DNA of 64,000 nucleotides from Roseiarcus sp963829505 (GCA_963829505.1 CAWHIL010000002.1:496001-560000), one strand, 5' to 3'; shown: positions 17,267 through 25,988, numbered from the stretch's first letter. The notes: a model not told the origin generated them from the sequence alone. Translations and numbers: made by a program.

Positions 17267-17803
17267 CCTCGTCCTGAGGAGCGGCGCCGCAGGCGACGCG
17301 TCTCGAAGGACGCTCCATCGGACACGTCAGGCGCGAGCTGGAACGTCCTTCGAGACGCCCGCTCCGCGGGCTCCTCAGGACGAGGTCCGGGTTCGTCGAG
17401 AGTTGTCTTCAGCGCCCGGTCGCGATCTCCGCCTTCATCTCCGGACCTCGTCCTGAGGAGCGGCGCCGCAGGCGACGCGTCTCGAAGGACGCTCCATCGG
17501 ACACGTCAGGCGCAAGCTGGAACGTCCTTCGAGACGCCCGCTCCGCGGGCTCCTCAGGACGAGGTCCGGGTTCGTCGAGAGTTGTCTTCAGCGTCCGGTC
17601 GCGATCTCCGCCTTCATCTCCGGCCCTCGTCCTGAGGAGCGGCGCCGCAGGCGACGCGTCTCGAGGACGCTCCATCGGTTACGTCAGGCGTAAGCTGGAA
17701 CGTCCTTCGAGACGCGCGCTCCGCGGGCTCCTCAGGACGAGGTCCGGGTTCGTCGAGAGTTGTCTTCAGCGCCCGGTCGCGATCTCCGCCTTCATCTCCG
17801 CGA
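17267..17803. repeat. Three tandem copies of a 179-bp palindromic unit, including the 3' end of the TetR gene
   Basis: Units begin at 17267, 17446 and 17625 and are nearly identical. Each holds a long inverted repeat: CCTCGTCCTGAGGAGC...GTCTCGAAGGACG paired with CGTCCTTCGAGAC...GCTCCTCAGGACGAGG. Each ends with about 35 bp matching the last codons of the TetR gene, of which only the third copy is the functional gene end. The palindrome family recurs once at 43132-43253. The array arose by tandem duplication of the gene's 3' end plus its adjacent palindrome. Hairpins this strong would also act as transcript ends between the convergent genes. Confidence 0.9.
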
Positions 17804-18380
17804 AGGCGCGGCGCAAGTGGTGGGCGAGCGGTTCGGCGCCGTCGCGCTCGGCCCACCGTTCGAAGGCGACGCGCAGCGCGCCGACCGCGACCATCGCCAC
17901 CAGGCGCAGGCCCTGCCGGCGCTCAGGGGCCGGCCACAGGGCGGCGAGCGCCTCGAGGATGACGCGCTCGTGCTCGGCGAATTTCGCCGCCTTGCGGGCG
18001 CGCAGCGACTCGGTCGACGTCATCAGCCGCTCGATGCCGACGAGTTCGTCGTCCTGATAGCGGCCGGCGACCTCGACCGCCGCCGCGAGCACCACGCCGA
18101 TCGGCGGCTGATCGGGGCGCTGCGCAAGGATGGCCGCCCGGATCGCTTCTCCGAGGCCCTCCTGCCAGGCGTGCAGGATCGCCTCCTTGTGGTCGAAATA
18201 GTGAAAGACCGTGCGGCGCGAGACGCCCGCCGCCTCGGCGATCGCGTCGAGCGTCGTCGCCTCGTAGCCGCGTTCGAGAAAGAGTTTTAGACCCGTCTCG
18301 GCCAGGCGACGGCGAGTCTCCCGGCGCTTGCGCTCGCGCAGGCCCTCCGCCCGCTTCGAGACTTCCGACATCGGCTCCAT
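17766..18380 (-). CDS. TetR-family transcriptional regulator
   Basis: 204 residues. The N-terminal TetR helix-turn-helix is clear: RLAETGLKLFLERGYEATT followed by IAEAAGVSRRTVFHYFDHKE (about residues 27-66). The C-terminal domain has the AcrR-C-type look with repeated Arg and Ala. The gene is divergent from the molybdenum hydroxylase gene at 18481, and the 100-bp intergenic region contains a perfect 12-bp palindrome, so control of that enzyme and of itself is likely. The ligand is unknown. ATG at 18380 was chosen; 18371 is also possible. Its last ~11 codons are duplicated in the downstream repeat array. Confidence 0.88.
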   Translation of the reverse strand: MEPMSEVSKRAEGLRERKRRETRRRLAETGLKLFLERGYEATTLDAIAEAAGVSRRTVFHYFDHKEAILHAWQEGLGEAIRAAILAQRPDQPPIGVVLAAAVEVAGRYQDDELVGIERLMTSTESLRARKAAKFAEHERVILEALAALWPAPERRQGLRLVAMVAVGALRVAFERWAERDGAEPLAHHLRRAFAEMKAEIATGR

Positions 18381-18422
18381 CCGTCCCGTTATAGCGGACG
18401 AGATAGCACGAAATGCACCTCT

Positions 18423-18434
18423 TGCAAATTTGCA
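18423..18434. promoter_or_regulatory. Palindrome between divergent TetR and hydroxylase genes
   Basis: TGCAAATTTGCA is a perfect 12-bp palindrome in an AT-rich patch between the two divergent starts. A TAATAT sequence at 18442-18447 could be the -10 of the hydroxylase gene. It is the best candidate for the TetR operator. Confidence 0.5.
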
Positions 18435-18480
18435 CTTGATGTAATATTCTCCGTCCGGGGCGCTGAGGAGGCGAGGCGGC

Positions 18481-21162
18481 ATGGCCACTGCGACAGTCAA
18501 CGGACGCAGCGTCGGTCTGCCCGAGGACGACGAGGCCCTCCTCGCCGACGTGCTGCGCGACCGGCTCGGCCTGACGGGAACCAAGCTCGTCTGCGGGTCC
18601 GGGGTGTGCGGCGCCTGCACGGTCCTGATCGACGGCGAAGCGGTCGTGAGCTGCCTCATGCCGGCGAAGGCGGCCGCCGGAAAATCGATCCTGACCGTCG
18701 AGGGCGTCGGCGGGTCCGACCTCCACCCCGTCCAGCGCGCCTTCATGGCCGAGGACGCGCTGCAATGCGGCTTCTGCACGCCGGGCTTCATCGTCGAGGC
18801 CAAGGCGTTCCACGACGCATGGCGCGCGGCCCACGGCTCGGCCACGCCTTCGCGCGAGGAAATCGCCGCCGCATTCGCCGGCCATCTCTGCCGCTGCGGG
18901 GCCTACGACAACATTTTTCGCGCGGTGGCCGCCGCCTGCGCCGGCGCCTACGATCATCCGCGCACCCAATCGCCGCGGGTCGAGGCGCGCGAGAAGGTGA
19001 CGGGCGGCGCGGTCTATACGCTCGACATTCGCCACGACGGTCAGCTCGAAGGCGCGATCCTGCGCTCGGCCCATCCGCGCGCCCGCATCGCCGCGCTCGA
19101 TCTCTCGGGCGCCGAACGGACGCCGGGCGTTGCAGCCGCCGTGTCGCTGCTCGACGCGGACAAAACCGTCACCTTCGTCGGCGAGCCGATCGCGGCGGTC
19201 GCGGCGGCGGACCGCGCGACGGTCGAGCGCGGGCTCGCCGCCATCCGCGTGACTTACGAGCCGCTTGCAGCGGCGGTCGGCGCCGCGGCTGCGAAAGCCA
19301 GCGGCGCGCCTGTCGTTTTCCCGCGCGGCAAGGGCGTCAAGTACAATGCGGGCGAAGGCGGCAACGCGCCCGCCTCGTGGAGCGGCAACGTGCGCGGGCC
19401 CGTTTCGGCGTTCTCGCTCCGCCGAAAGGCGGCCGAGAAGGCGATCGCCGCCGCGCGCGCCGGGCGCGACGGGCTGCTTGTCGAAGCCACGTTTCGCACC
19501 TCCGCCCAGCAGCACAATTCGCTCGAGCCGCATGTCACCGTGGCGCGCTTCGACGGCGAGGATCTGACCGTCGAGGCCTCGACCCAGATGGTCTCCGCGC
19601 TCGCGCCGGCGATCGCGAAACGCTTCAAGCTCGACCCGGCCCGCGTCCGGGTTGTCGCAAACCACGTCGGCGGCGGCTTCGGATCGAAGGGGGCGCTCGG
19701 CATGGAGACGATAGCGGCCGTCGCGCTCGCGAAGGCGGCGCGAAAGCCGGTTCGCGTCGCCTATGGCCGCCACGAAGAACTTTCGGTCGCCGGCTACCGC
19801 CCGGGCGTCGAGCTTGAAATGGCGCTGCTCCCGGGGCGCGACGGAAGCCTGAAGGCGCTGTCGCTCAAGGCTGTTTCCGACTCGGGCGTCGCCGCCAACA
19901 ACACCGTCGCCGGACTCGCGCGTCTCATCTACAAGGCCGAGGCGAAGTCTCTCCTCGACTACGACATCGTCAGCGACCTGCCCCCGGGTTCGCCGTTCCG
20001 CGGGCCTGGAGGGCCGCCGATGGCGTTTGCGCTCGAACAGGCGGTCGACGAGGCGGCGCTGCGCCTGGCCACGGACCCGATCGCGCTGCGCAAGCGCTGG
20101 GACGCGAACCCGACGCGCGCCCGGCTCTATGACTGGGCGACGGGGCTCGACATGTGGAGGACGCGTCCGACCGCTCCTAAGACGGAGGGACGCTTCCGCC
20201 GCGGCGTCGGCGTCGCGGCCGGCTATTGGCTCTATCTGTGGCAGGCCGACACGGAGGCGATGCTTTCGGTCGAGGCGGGCCGGCTTGTCGCGAGCATCGC
20301 CGCCCAGGACATCGGCACCGGCACGCGCACTGTCATCGCCGACACGCTGGCGCGTGAATTCGGCCTCGACCCGCAGGACGTCGAGGTGCGGCTCGGCGAT
20401 TCGAAGCTGCCGGTGGGCCCCGGCTCAGGCGGCAGCCGCGTCACCGCCTCGATCGTGCCGGCGTTTCTGGCCGCCTCGCGAAAACTGAAGGCGCGCGTCG
20501 AGGCGAGTGCGACGCGAGGCCCCGCGCAAGGTTCGAACGCGCCCTGGCGCGACCGGCTCGCCGCCTCGCCCGACCTTTCGGTGACCGCCGGCCGCCCGGA
20601 GGACGCGAAGCAAACGATCTACGGACATTCGTCGCTTCTGCACGAGGCCGGGATGGTCGGGCGCATCTTCAGCTGGATGCTGCGCCGGCGGCAGAAGATG
20701 GCGGTCGGGGCCGGCGCGCCGAGTTCGGTCCAGGTCGTCGAGGTCGAGGTGGATACGTGGCTCGCGCGCGTCCGCATTGTGCGCGCGGCGTCCGGCATCG
20801 CCGTCGGCAAGCTTGCCGCGCCTGAGCTCGCGCGCAACCAGGCGGCGGGCGCGTTCTTCCAGAGCATGGGTCACGCGCTCTACGAGGGCCGCGAATTCGA
20901 CCCGCGCACGGGCCACGTTCTGACCGTCAATCTCGACGACTACCGCACGCCGGGAATCGCCGACGCGCCCCCGCTCGATATCCATTTCGAGGAGAGCGGC
21001 TTCGACCATGTGCCGGGCGGCTCGGTCGGCATCGGCGAGGTCGCCGCGGTGCCGACGCCGGCGGCGATCGCCAACGCTGTCCGCAACGCGATCGGCGTCC
21101 GCCCGCTCGAGATCCCGATCCGTCCGGATCGTCTCGCAGCCCTCATCGACGGAGGCGCTTGA
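18481..21162 (+). CDS. Molybdenum hydroxylase, fused [2Fe-2S] and Mo-binding subunits
   Basis: 893 residues. The first ~160 are a xanthine-dehydrogenase small subunit with both iron-sulfur sites: CGSGVCGAC plus a further Cys (plant-type), and CGFCTPGF with LCRCGAY. The rest is the Mo-cofactor domain, from RVEAREKVTGGAVYTLDI through GGGFGSKG, QDIGTGTRT and GSGGSR, to GSVGIGEVAAVPTP near the C-terminus, where the Glu is the expected catalytic base. The FAD subunit is the next gene, overlapping by one base. It oxidises an aldehyde or N-heterocycle with water as oxygen source; the substrate is unknown. It is divergent from a TetR gene. No molybdenum-cofactor maturation chaperone is adjacent. Confidence 0.9.
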   Translation: MATATVNGRSVGLPEDDEALLADVLRDRLGLTGTKLVCGSGVCGACTVLIDGEAVVSCLMPAKAAAGKSILTVEGVGGSDLHPVQRAFMAEDALQCGFCTPGFIVEAKAFHDAWRAAHGSATPSREEIAAAFAGHLCRCGAYDNIFRAVAAACAGAYDHPRTQSPRVEAREKVTGGAVYTLDIRHDGQLEGAILRSAHPRARIAALDLSGAERTPGVAAAVSLLDADKTVTFVGEPIAAVAAADRATVERGLAAIRVTYEPLAAAVGAAAAKASGAPVVFPRGKGVKYNAGEGGNAPASWSGNVRGPVSAFSLRRKAAEKAIAAARAGRDGLLVEATFRTSAQQHNSLEPHVTVARFDGEDLTVEASTQMVSALAPAIAKRFKLDPARVRVVANHVGGGFGSKGALGMETIAAVALAKAARKPVRVAYGRHEELSVAGYRPGVELEMALLPGRDGSLKALSLKAVSDSGVAANNTVAGLARLIYKAEAKSLLDYDIVSDLPPGSPFRGPGGPPMAFALEQAVDEAALRLATDPIALRKRWDANPTRARLYDWATGLDMWRTRPTAPKTEGRFRRGVGVAAGYWLYLWQADTEAMLSVEAGRLVASIAAQDIGTGTRTVIADTLAREFGLDPQDVEVRLGDSKLPVGPGSGGSRVTASIVPAFLAASRKLKARVEASATRGPAQGSNAPWRDRLAASPDLSVTAGRPEDAKQTIYGHSSLLHEAGMVGRIFSWMLRRRQKMAVGAGAPSSVQVVEVEVDTWLARVRIVRAASGIAVGKLAAPELARNQAAGAFFQSMGHALYEGREFDPRTGHVLTVNLDDYRTPGIADAPPLDIHFEESGFDHVPGGSVGIGEVAAVPTPAAIANAVRNAIGVRPLEIPIRPDRLAALIDGGA

Positions 21163-22082
21163 TGGTGCACGCGGCCAGCCAAACCGCGCCCGAGTTCCGC
21201 GCCGCGGGCACCGACCTCTCCGAGCGGCGCCGCAGCGGCGTCTCGCGCGGGCCGATCGTCGACATCGCTCCCGATGCGGCGCAGAGCGGGATTCACGCTG
21301 AAGCCGGCGGCGGCCTGCGCGTCGGCGCGCTGACGACCATCGCCGCGCTCGCGGCCGACAAGGCGGCGGCGGCCTACCCGGGCCTCGCGGCGGCGGCGGC
21401 GGGGCTGGCGACGCCGCAGATCCGCCGCATGGCGACGGTCGGCGGCGCCATCGCGCAGCGCAACCGCTGCTGGTACTTCCGCAATCCCGAGATCGCCTGC
21501 CTGAAGAAGGGCGGCGAGGGCTGTCCCGCGCGCGAGGGCAACGCGCTTTACGCCGTCGTCTTCGACAGCGCGCCCTGCGTCGCGCCTCACCCTTCGACGC
21601 TCGCCGCTGCGCTCGTCGCCTACGAGGCGCGCATCGACACGAACCGGCGGCGCGACGTTCCGATTGCCGAGATCCTCGGCGACGGGCGCGCGACTCTGAC
21701 GGAAACGGCGATCGAGCCCGGCGAGCTCATCACGTCGATTGCGCTGCCGGCGCCGATTCTCCACGAACGGGGCGTCTACAAACGCGCGATCGCGCGCGCT
21801 TATGCGGAATGGCCGCTCGTCGAACTCGTCGTCAGCGCGACGATCGAGAAAGGCGCGTTTGGTCGGCTTCGCATCGTGGCGGGCGGCGTCGCGCCGGTTC
21901 CGCTGCGGCTGACGGCGGCGGAAGCGGCGGCGCTCGGCAAGCCCGCCTCAGCGGAGACGATCGACGCGGCGGCGAAGGCGGCGACCGAGGGCGCAAACCC
22001 GCTGCCGCAGGCGCGCTACAAGCTCGCCCTGCTGCGCGGGCTGACGCGCGACCTCCTCGGCGCCGTGTCGTCGCCGGGCTGA
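21162..22082 (+). CDS. Molybdenum hydroxylase FAD subunit
   Basis: 306 residues of the CO-dehydrogenase-medium/FAD-binding-5 family: GALTTIAALA, ATVGGAIAQRNRCW and the C-terminal CO_deh_flav_C domain (GGVAPVPLRL). A loop with cysteines (NRCWYF, IACLKKGG, GCPA, APCVA) resembles the extra loop that carries a [4Fe-4S] cluster in the FAD subunits of E. coli PaoB and 4-hydroxybenzoyl-CoA reductase; four cysteines are available. The ATG overlaps the upstream stop (TGATG), so expression is coupled to the Mo subunit. Its N-terminal nucleotide-binding part is somewhat short. Confidence 0.87.
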   Translation: MVHAASQTAPEFRAAGTDLSERRRSGVSRGPIVDIAPDAAQSGIHAEAGGGLRVGALTTIAALAADKAAAAYPGLAAAAAGLATPQIRRMATVGGAIAQRNRCWYFRNPEIACLKKGGEGCPAREGNALYAVVFDSAPCVAPHPSTLAAALVAYEARIDTNRRRDVPIAEILGDGRATLTETAIEPGELITSIALPAPILHERGVYKRAIARAYAEWPLVELVVSATIEKGAFGRLRIVAGGVAPVPLRLTAAEAAALGKPASAETIDAAAKAATEGANPLPQARYKLALLRGLTRDLLGAVSSPG

Positions 22083-22102
22083 CGTCAAGGTCCAAAACCA
22101 GG

Positions 22103-22130
22103 AAAGGCGACGCTCTCGCGCCGCCCTTTT
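22103..22130. terminator. Bidirectional terminator-like hairpin
   Basis: AAAGGCGACGC-TCTC-GCGCCGCCCTTT forms a GC-rich stem flanked by A and T runs, so it could act in both directions. It lies between the convergent FAD-subunit gene (ending 22082) and rplQ (ending 22158). Confidence 0.6.
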
Positions 22131-22157
22131 CGTGTTCCTCGACGAAGTGACCGCGCT

Positions 22158-22568
22158 TCAGCTCTCGGCCTTCGCCTCGACCGGCCCGGAATCCTTGCCC
22201 TTGGCGTCCACGTCGCGATCGACGAACTCGATGACGGCCATCGCGGCGTTGTCGCCCTGACGGAAGCCCGCCTTCATGATCCGGGTGTAGCCGCCGTGGC
22301 GGTCCTTGTAGCGCGGGCCGATGACGTCGATGAGCTTCCTGACGAGCTCGGCGTCGCGAAGCCTCGAGATCGCGATGCGTCGGGCGTGCAGGTCGCCGCG
22401 CTTGCCGAGCGTGACGAGCTTCTCGACCACCGGGCGAAGATCCTTCGCCTTCGGCAGCGTCGTCGTGATCTGCTCGTGCTTGATGAGCGCCTGGGCCATG
22501 TTGGCGAACATCGCCTCGCGATGTTCGGAAGTGCGGTTGAACCTGCGCTTCGCGCGTCCGTGATACAT
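22158..22568 (-). CDS. rplQ: 50S ribosomal protein L17
   Basis: 136 residues with the L17 N-terminus (RRFNRTSEHREAMFANMAQA) and the conserved GGYTRIMKAGFRQGDNA near residue 100. The C-terminal acidic tail (from about residue 117) is an extension common in alphaproteobacteria. It is a large-subunit rRNA-binding protein near the exit tunnel. It is the last gene of the rpsM-rpsK-rpoA-rplQ transcript and follows rpoA by 119 bp. That gap holds a low-complexity stretch of GCGAATGGCGAGT-like repeats (22624-22685) with an inverted partner, CTATTCGCTATTCGC. Confidence 0.97.
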   Translation of the reverse strand: MYHGRAKRRFNRTSEHREAMFANMAQALIKHEQITTTLPKAKDLRPVVEKLVTLGKRGDLHARRIAISRLRDAELVRKLIDVIGPRYKDRHGGYTRIMKAGFRQGDNAAMAVIEFVDRDVDAKGKDSGPVEAKAES

Positions 22569-22687
22569 GGCGTGTCTCCTTTATCGGGTCTGCGGCCGCC
22601 GTGCCAAGGAACGGCCGCTCTTTATGGCGAGTGGCGAGATAGCGAATGGCGAGTAGAGAAAGCTCGACCCTATTCGCTATTCGCGCG

Positions 22688-23704
22688 TCAGTAGTGCTCC
22701 TCGAACCGCTTGGCGAGATCGTCGATGTTGTCCGGCGGCCAGCCCTGCACCTCCATGCCGAGGTGAAGACCCATCTGCGCCAGCACTTCCTTGATCTCGT
22801 TCAGCGACTTGCGGCCGAAGTTCGGCGTCCGCAGCATCTCGCCCTCGGTCTTCTGGATGAGATCGCCGATGTAGGTGATGTTGTCGTTCTTGAGGCAGTT
22901 GGCCGAGCGGACCGAAAGCTCGAGCTCGTCGACCTTCTTGAGAAGGGCCGGATTGAACGCGAGTTCGGGAATCGCATGCGCGGCCTCCTCGCGGCGAGGC
23001 TCCTCGAAGGTCACGAACACGGCGAGCTGATCCTGCAGGATGCGCGCCGCATAGGCGAGCGCGTCCTCCGGCGTGATCGCGCCGTTGGTCTCGATGGTCA
23101 TCGTCAGCTTGTCCTTGTCGAGGTCCTGCCCCTCACGGGTGGCCTCGACGCGGTAGCTGACCTTGCGCACCGGCGAGAACAGGCTGTCGATCGGCAGGAG
23201 GCCGATCGGCGAATCCTCGGCGCGGTTGCGGTCGGCGGGCACGTAACCCTTGCCGGCCGTCACCGTGAACTCGATGCGAAGGTCCGCGCCTTCGTCGAGA
23301 TTGCAGATGACGAGGCCCGGATTGAGGACCTGGATGTCGCCGGTCGTCTGGATGTCGCCCGCGGTGACGGGCCCGGGTCCCTTGCGCTTCAGAACGAGGC
23401 GCTTGACGCCCTCGCCCTGCATCTTGACGGCGATGTCCTTGACGTTGAGCACGATGTCGACGACGTCCTCGCGAACGCCGGGGATCGACGAGAACTCGTG
23501 CAGCACTCCGTCAATGTGGATCGAAGTGATCGCTGCGCCCTGAAGCGACGACAGAAGCACGCGGCGCAGCGAGTTGCCGAGCGTCTGGCCGAAGCCGCGC
23601 TCAAGCGGCTCGGCGACGACCGTCGCCACGCGGCGGGTGTCGTCGCCCGGGCTCACTTCGAGCTTCTTCGGCTTGATCAGTTCTTGCCAGTTCTTCTGGA
23701 TCAC
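22688..23704 (-). CDS. rpoA: RNA polymerase alpha subunit
   Basis: 338 residues. The N-terminal domain (1 to about 235) has the dimerisation signature LEKGFGQTLGNSLRR-like segment (here LERGFGQTLGNSLRRVLL). The C-terminal domain (about 255-325) has ELSVRSANCLKNDNITYIGD and NFGRKSLNEIKEVL, which contact UP elements and activators. It assembles the polymerase core. The gene lies between rpsK and rplQ, the standard order, and its length is normal. Confidence 0.98.
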   Translation of the reverse strand: MIQKNWQELIKPKKLEVSPGDDTRRVATVVAEPLERGFGQTLGNSLRRVLLSSLQGAAITSIHIDGVLHEFSSIPGVREDVVDIVLNVKDIAVKMQGEGVKRLVLKRKGPGPVTAGDIQTTGDIQVLNPGLVICNLDEGADLRIEFTVTAGKGYVPADRNRAEDSPIGLLPIDSLFSPVRKVSYRVEATREGQDLDKDKLTMTIETNGAITPEDALAYAARILQDQLAVFVTFEEPRREEAAHAIPELAFNPALLKKVDELELSVRSANCLKNDNITYIGDLIQKTEGEMLRTPNFGRKSLNEIKEVLAQMGLHLGMEVQGWPPDNIDDLAKRFEEHY

Positions 23705-23806
23705 GGGACGAACGCCTCCATTCGAAGGATGCGAAAGCCGCGGCGGCGACGCCGGGCGGCCTCATCGCGCGCCGACCGTAAAGAACGGCCGGCCCGCCTT
23801 GAAAAA

Positions 23807-24196
23807 TCAGACGCGGCGCCGCTTGCGCGGACGGCAGCCGTTGTGAGGGATCGGCGTCACGTCGCGAATTGAGGTGACGGTGAAGCCGGCGGCCTGGATG
23901 GCGCGCAGCGCCAATTCGCGTCCCGATCCAGGACCGGAAACCTCGACCTCGAGGGTGCGCATGCCGTGCTCGGACGCCTTGCGGACGGCGTCCTCGGCGG
24001 CCATCTGGGCGGCGAAGGGAGTCGACTTGCGCGATCCCTTGAAGCCCATCGTGCCAGCCGACGACCAGGAGATCGTGTTGCCCTGGGCGTCGGTGATGGT
24101 GATCATCGTGTTGTTGAACGTCGAATTGACGTGGGCGACGCCGGTCGCGATGTTCTTGCGTTCGCGGCGTCGGACGCGAGTTGCCTCTTTTGCCAT
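23807..24196 (-). CDS. rpsK: 30S ribosomal protein S11
   Basis: 129 residues, a typical S11: GVAHVNSTFNNTMITITD near residue 20 and the C-terminal TSIRDVTPIPHNGCRPRKRR, which forms part of the platform contacting mRNA near the E site. It lies 51 bp after rpsM and about 100 bp before rpoA in the same transcript. Confidence 0.98.
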   Translation of the reverse strand: MAKEATRVRRRERKNIATGVAHVNSTFNNTMITITDAQGNTISWSSAGTMGFKGSRKSTPFAAQMAAEDAVRKASEHGMRTLEVEVSGPGSGRELALRAIQAAGFTVTSIRDVTPIPHNGCRPRKRRRV

Positions 24197-24247
24197 GGAT
24201 TCAAGCCCTTCAAGCGCGCTTGCGCGAGACGTGGAAACGGAAAACGG

Positions 24248-24616
24248 TCACTTCTTCTTGCCGGCGATGGGCTTGGCCTTGCCCTTGCGGGTGCGCGCGT
24301 TCGTGTGCGTGCGCTGCCCGCGGACAGGAAGCTGCTTGCGATGCCGAAGCCCGCGATACGCCCCGAGGTCCATGAGCCGCTTGATGTTGATCGCCACCTC
24401 GCGCCTGAGATCGCCCTCGACCACATAGTCGCGGTCGATCGCCTCGCGAATCTGCAGCACTTCCGAGTCGGAAAGCTGGAACACCCGGCGCTCGGCAGGA
24501 ATGTGAACCTTTTCGCAAATCTCTTCGGCCTTCTTGGGACCGATGCCGTGAATGTACTGAAGCGCGATCACGACGCGCTTGTTGGTTGGGATATTGACGC
24601 CTGCGATACGAGCCAT
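24248..24616 (-). CDS. rpsM: 30S ribosomal protein S13
   Basis: 122 residues: MARIAGVNIPTNKRV at the N-terminus, a helix-two-turn-helix (YIHGIGPKKAEEICEK), and the C-terminal tail RGQRTHTNARTRKGK that reaches toward the P-site tRNA. It heads the alpha-type operon. In most bacteria secY and adk lie just upstream in the same transcript. Here a strong promoter and a divergent parvulin gene are found instead, so the operon is free-standing. Confidence 0.98.
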   Translation of the reverse strand: MARIAGVNIPTNKRVVIALQYIHGIGPKKAEEICEKVHIPAERRVFQLSDSEVLQIREAIDRDYVVEGDLRREVAINIKRLMDLGAYRGLRHRKQLPVRGQRTHTNARTRKGKAKPIAGKKK

Positions 24617-24721
24617 ACGCTCTCAATCTCCATGTGAGTATCCCCTGGGGCGCTCGCTCAAGGAGCACGTTCGAGGACAGGTTCATCTCGACGTCCGGTG
24701 GAGGCCGGCCCTTGCCGAGCA

Positions 24722-24738
24722 GCGTTTTGCGAAAACGC
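24722..24738 (-). promoter_or_regulatory. Hairpin in the rpsM leader
   Basis: GCGTTTT-GC-GAAAACGC is a perfect short inverted repeat inside the ~170-nt untranslated leader predicted for the rpsM transcript. In other bacteria the alpha operon leader is bound by S4 for feedback; whether this hairpin serves that role cannot be told. The other bases of 24617-24982 hold the promoter below and no gene I can support. Confidence 0.35.
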
Positions 24739-24796
24739 AAAAGGTCCCATGCGCACGCAATGGCGCCGGGACCCAGAACGCATTCGGGATGGCGAC

Positions 24797-24825
24797 GATA
24801 TAAAGAGCGCGCGCCGAAACGTCAA
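24797..24825 (-). promoter_or_regulatory. Sigma-70-type promoter of the rpsM operon
   Basis: On the minus strand TTGACG (24825-24820), a 17-bp spacer and TATATC (24802-24797) make a strong consensus-like promoter about 180 bp upstream of rpsM. No closer candidate is evident. Confidence 0.75.
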
Positions 24826-24982
24826 CACCCTTGCGGCGAGGCGGACGCCGGAGACAGGCGACGCCCGCGTCCGGACCTCGGATTTACGGGGAATGCCCCT
24901 CGCAAATTCGCCGAAATGGCCTTATAGCGCCTCCGCCCGCGGCGCCGACGTCGATCCGGGGCGCGACCCTTAAGGAGCCTCG

Positions 24983-25903
24983 ATGACCTATACCCTACCC
25001 GTGCGCCTGCGCTCGACAGCCGTCGCCCTGGCGCTCGGAGCCGGCGCCGTTTTCGCCCTGGCCGACACGGCCCTGGCCGAGCCCAAGGTGCTCGCGACCG
25101 TCGACGGCCAGCCGATCACCGAGGACGACTACGCCGTCGCTCTTGCCGACATCGGGCCCGGCCTGCCGCAGAAACTCGAGGGCGCCCAGCGGCAGAAATA
25201 CGTGCTCGACTATCTGATCGATCTCCGGCTCGCCGCCAGGAAGGCGGTTTCCGAGAAACTGGATCAGAGCCCGGACTTCGCCAAGAAGCTCGCCTACTAC
25301 CGCGACAAACTGGCGATGGAGGAGCTTCTGGGCTCGGTCGCCAAGGCCGCGACCACCGAAGAGAACGAGCGCAAGGCCTACGACGAGGCCGCCAAGGCCG
25401 AACCGCCGCAGGAGGAGATCCACGCCCGGCATATCCTGCTGCCGAGCGAGGACGAGGCGAAGGCGGCGCTCGCCCGGGTCAAGGGTGGCGAGGATTTCGC
25501 CAAGGTGGCCAACGAACTCTCCAAGGATTCCGCCGGCGACGGCGGAGACCTCGGCTGGTTCACCAAGGACCGCATGGTGCCGGAATTCTCCGACGCCGCC
25601 TTCAAGCTCAAGAAGGGCGAGATTTCCGATCCGGTGAAGACCCAGTTCGGCTGGCACATCATCAAGATCGAGGACACCCGCGAAAAGACGTTTCCGCCTT
25701 TCGAGCAGCTCCGCGATCAGGCGAGCCGATACGTCGCCCAGAAGGCCGAAAGCGAAGAGGTCGCAGCGCTCCACTCGGCGGCGAAGATCCAGTATTTCGA
25801 CGCCGACGGCAAGCCGGTGGCGGAGAGCGCAAGTCCGGCCTCTCCCGCTCCCTCGGCGCCCGCCGGCGCCGTCTCGCCGGACGCCGACAAGCCGAAGAAC
25901 TGA
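24983..25903 (+). CDS. Periplasmic parvulin-type peptidyl-prolyl isomerase
   Basis: 306 residues. A Sec signal peptide (about residues 1-32, cleaving after ALA) precedes a SurA-N-like helical region (VDGQPITEDDYAVALADIG) and one parvulin PPIase domain at about residues 145-235 (IHARHILLPSEDEAKAAL, DLGWFTKDRMVPEF, KTQFGWHIIKIED). The tail is rich in Pro, Ala and Ser. It should assist folding of exported proteins in the periplasm. AAGGAG precedes the ATG at normal spacing. It is divergent from the rpsM operon and followed by argJ. Residual similarity to plasmid-borne PpiC/PrsA types makes the exact clients uncertain. Confidence 0.92.
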   Translation: MTYTLPVRLRSTAVALALGAGAVFALADTALAEPKVLATVDGQPITEDDYAVALADIGPGLPQKLEGAQRQKYVLDYLIDLRLAARKAVSEKLDQSPDFAKKLAYYRDKLAMEELLGSVAKAATTEENERKAYDEAAKAEPPQEEIHARHILLPSEDEAKAALARVKGGEDFAKVANELSKDSAGDGGDLGWFTKDRMVPEFSDAAFKLKKGEISDPVKTQFGWHIIKIEDTREKTFPPFEQLRDQASRYVAQKAESEEVAALHSAAKIQYFDADGKPVAESASPASPAPSAPAGAVSPDADKPKN

Positions 25904-25924
25904 ACACTTTTTCCTGAAACGAAA

Positions 25925-25950
25925 AGCGCCGGGGGGGCGGCGCTCTTCGT
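25925..25950 (+). terminator. Probable terminator after the parvulin gene
   Basis: AGCGCCG-GGGGGG-CGGCGCT forms a 7-bp GC-rich stem followed by a weak T-rich stretch (CTTCGTCT), 22 bp after the stop codon. The poor T-run makes efficient intrinsic termination uncertain. Confidence 0.4.
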
Positions 25951-25988
25951 CTGCTTGCCTCCCCCTTGCAGCACGAGGATAGGGTCCC

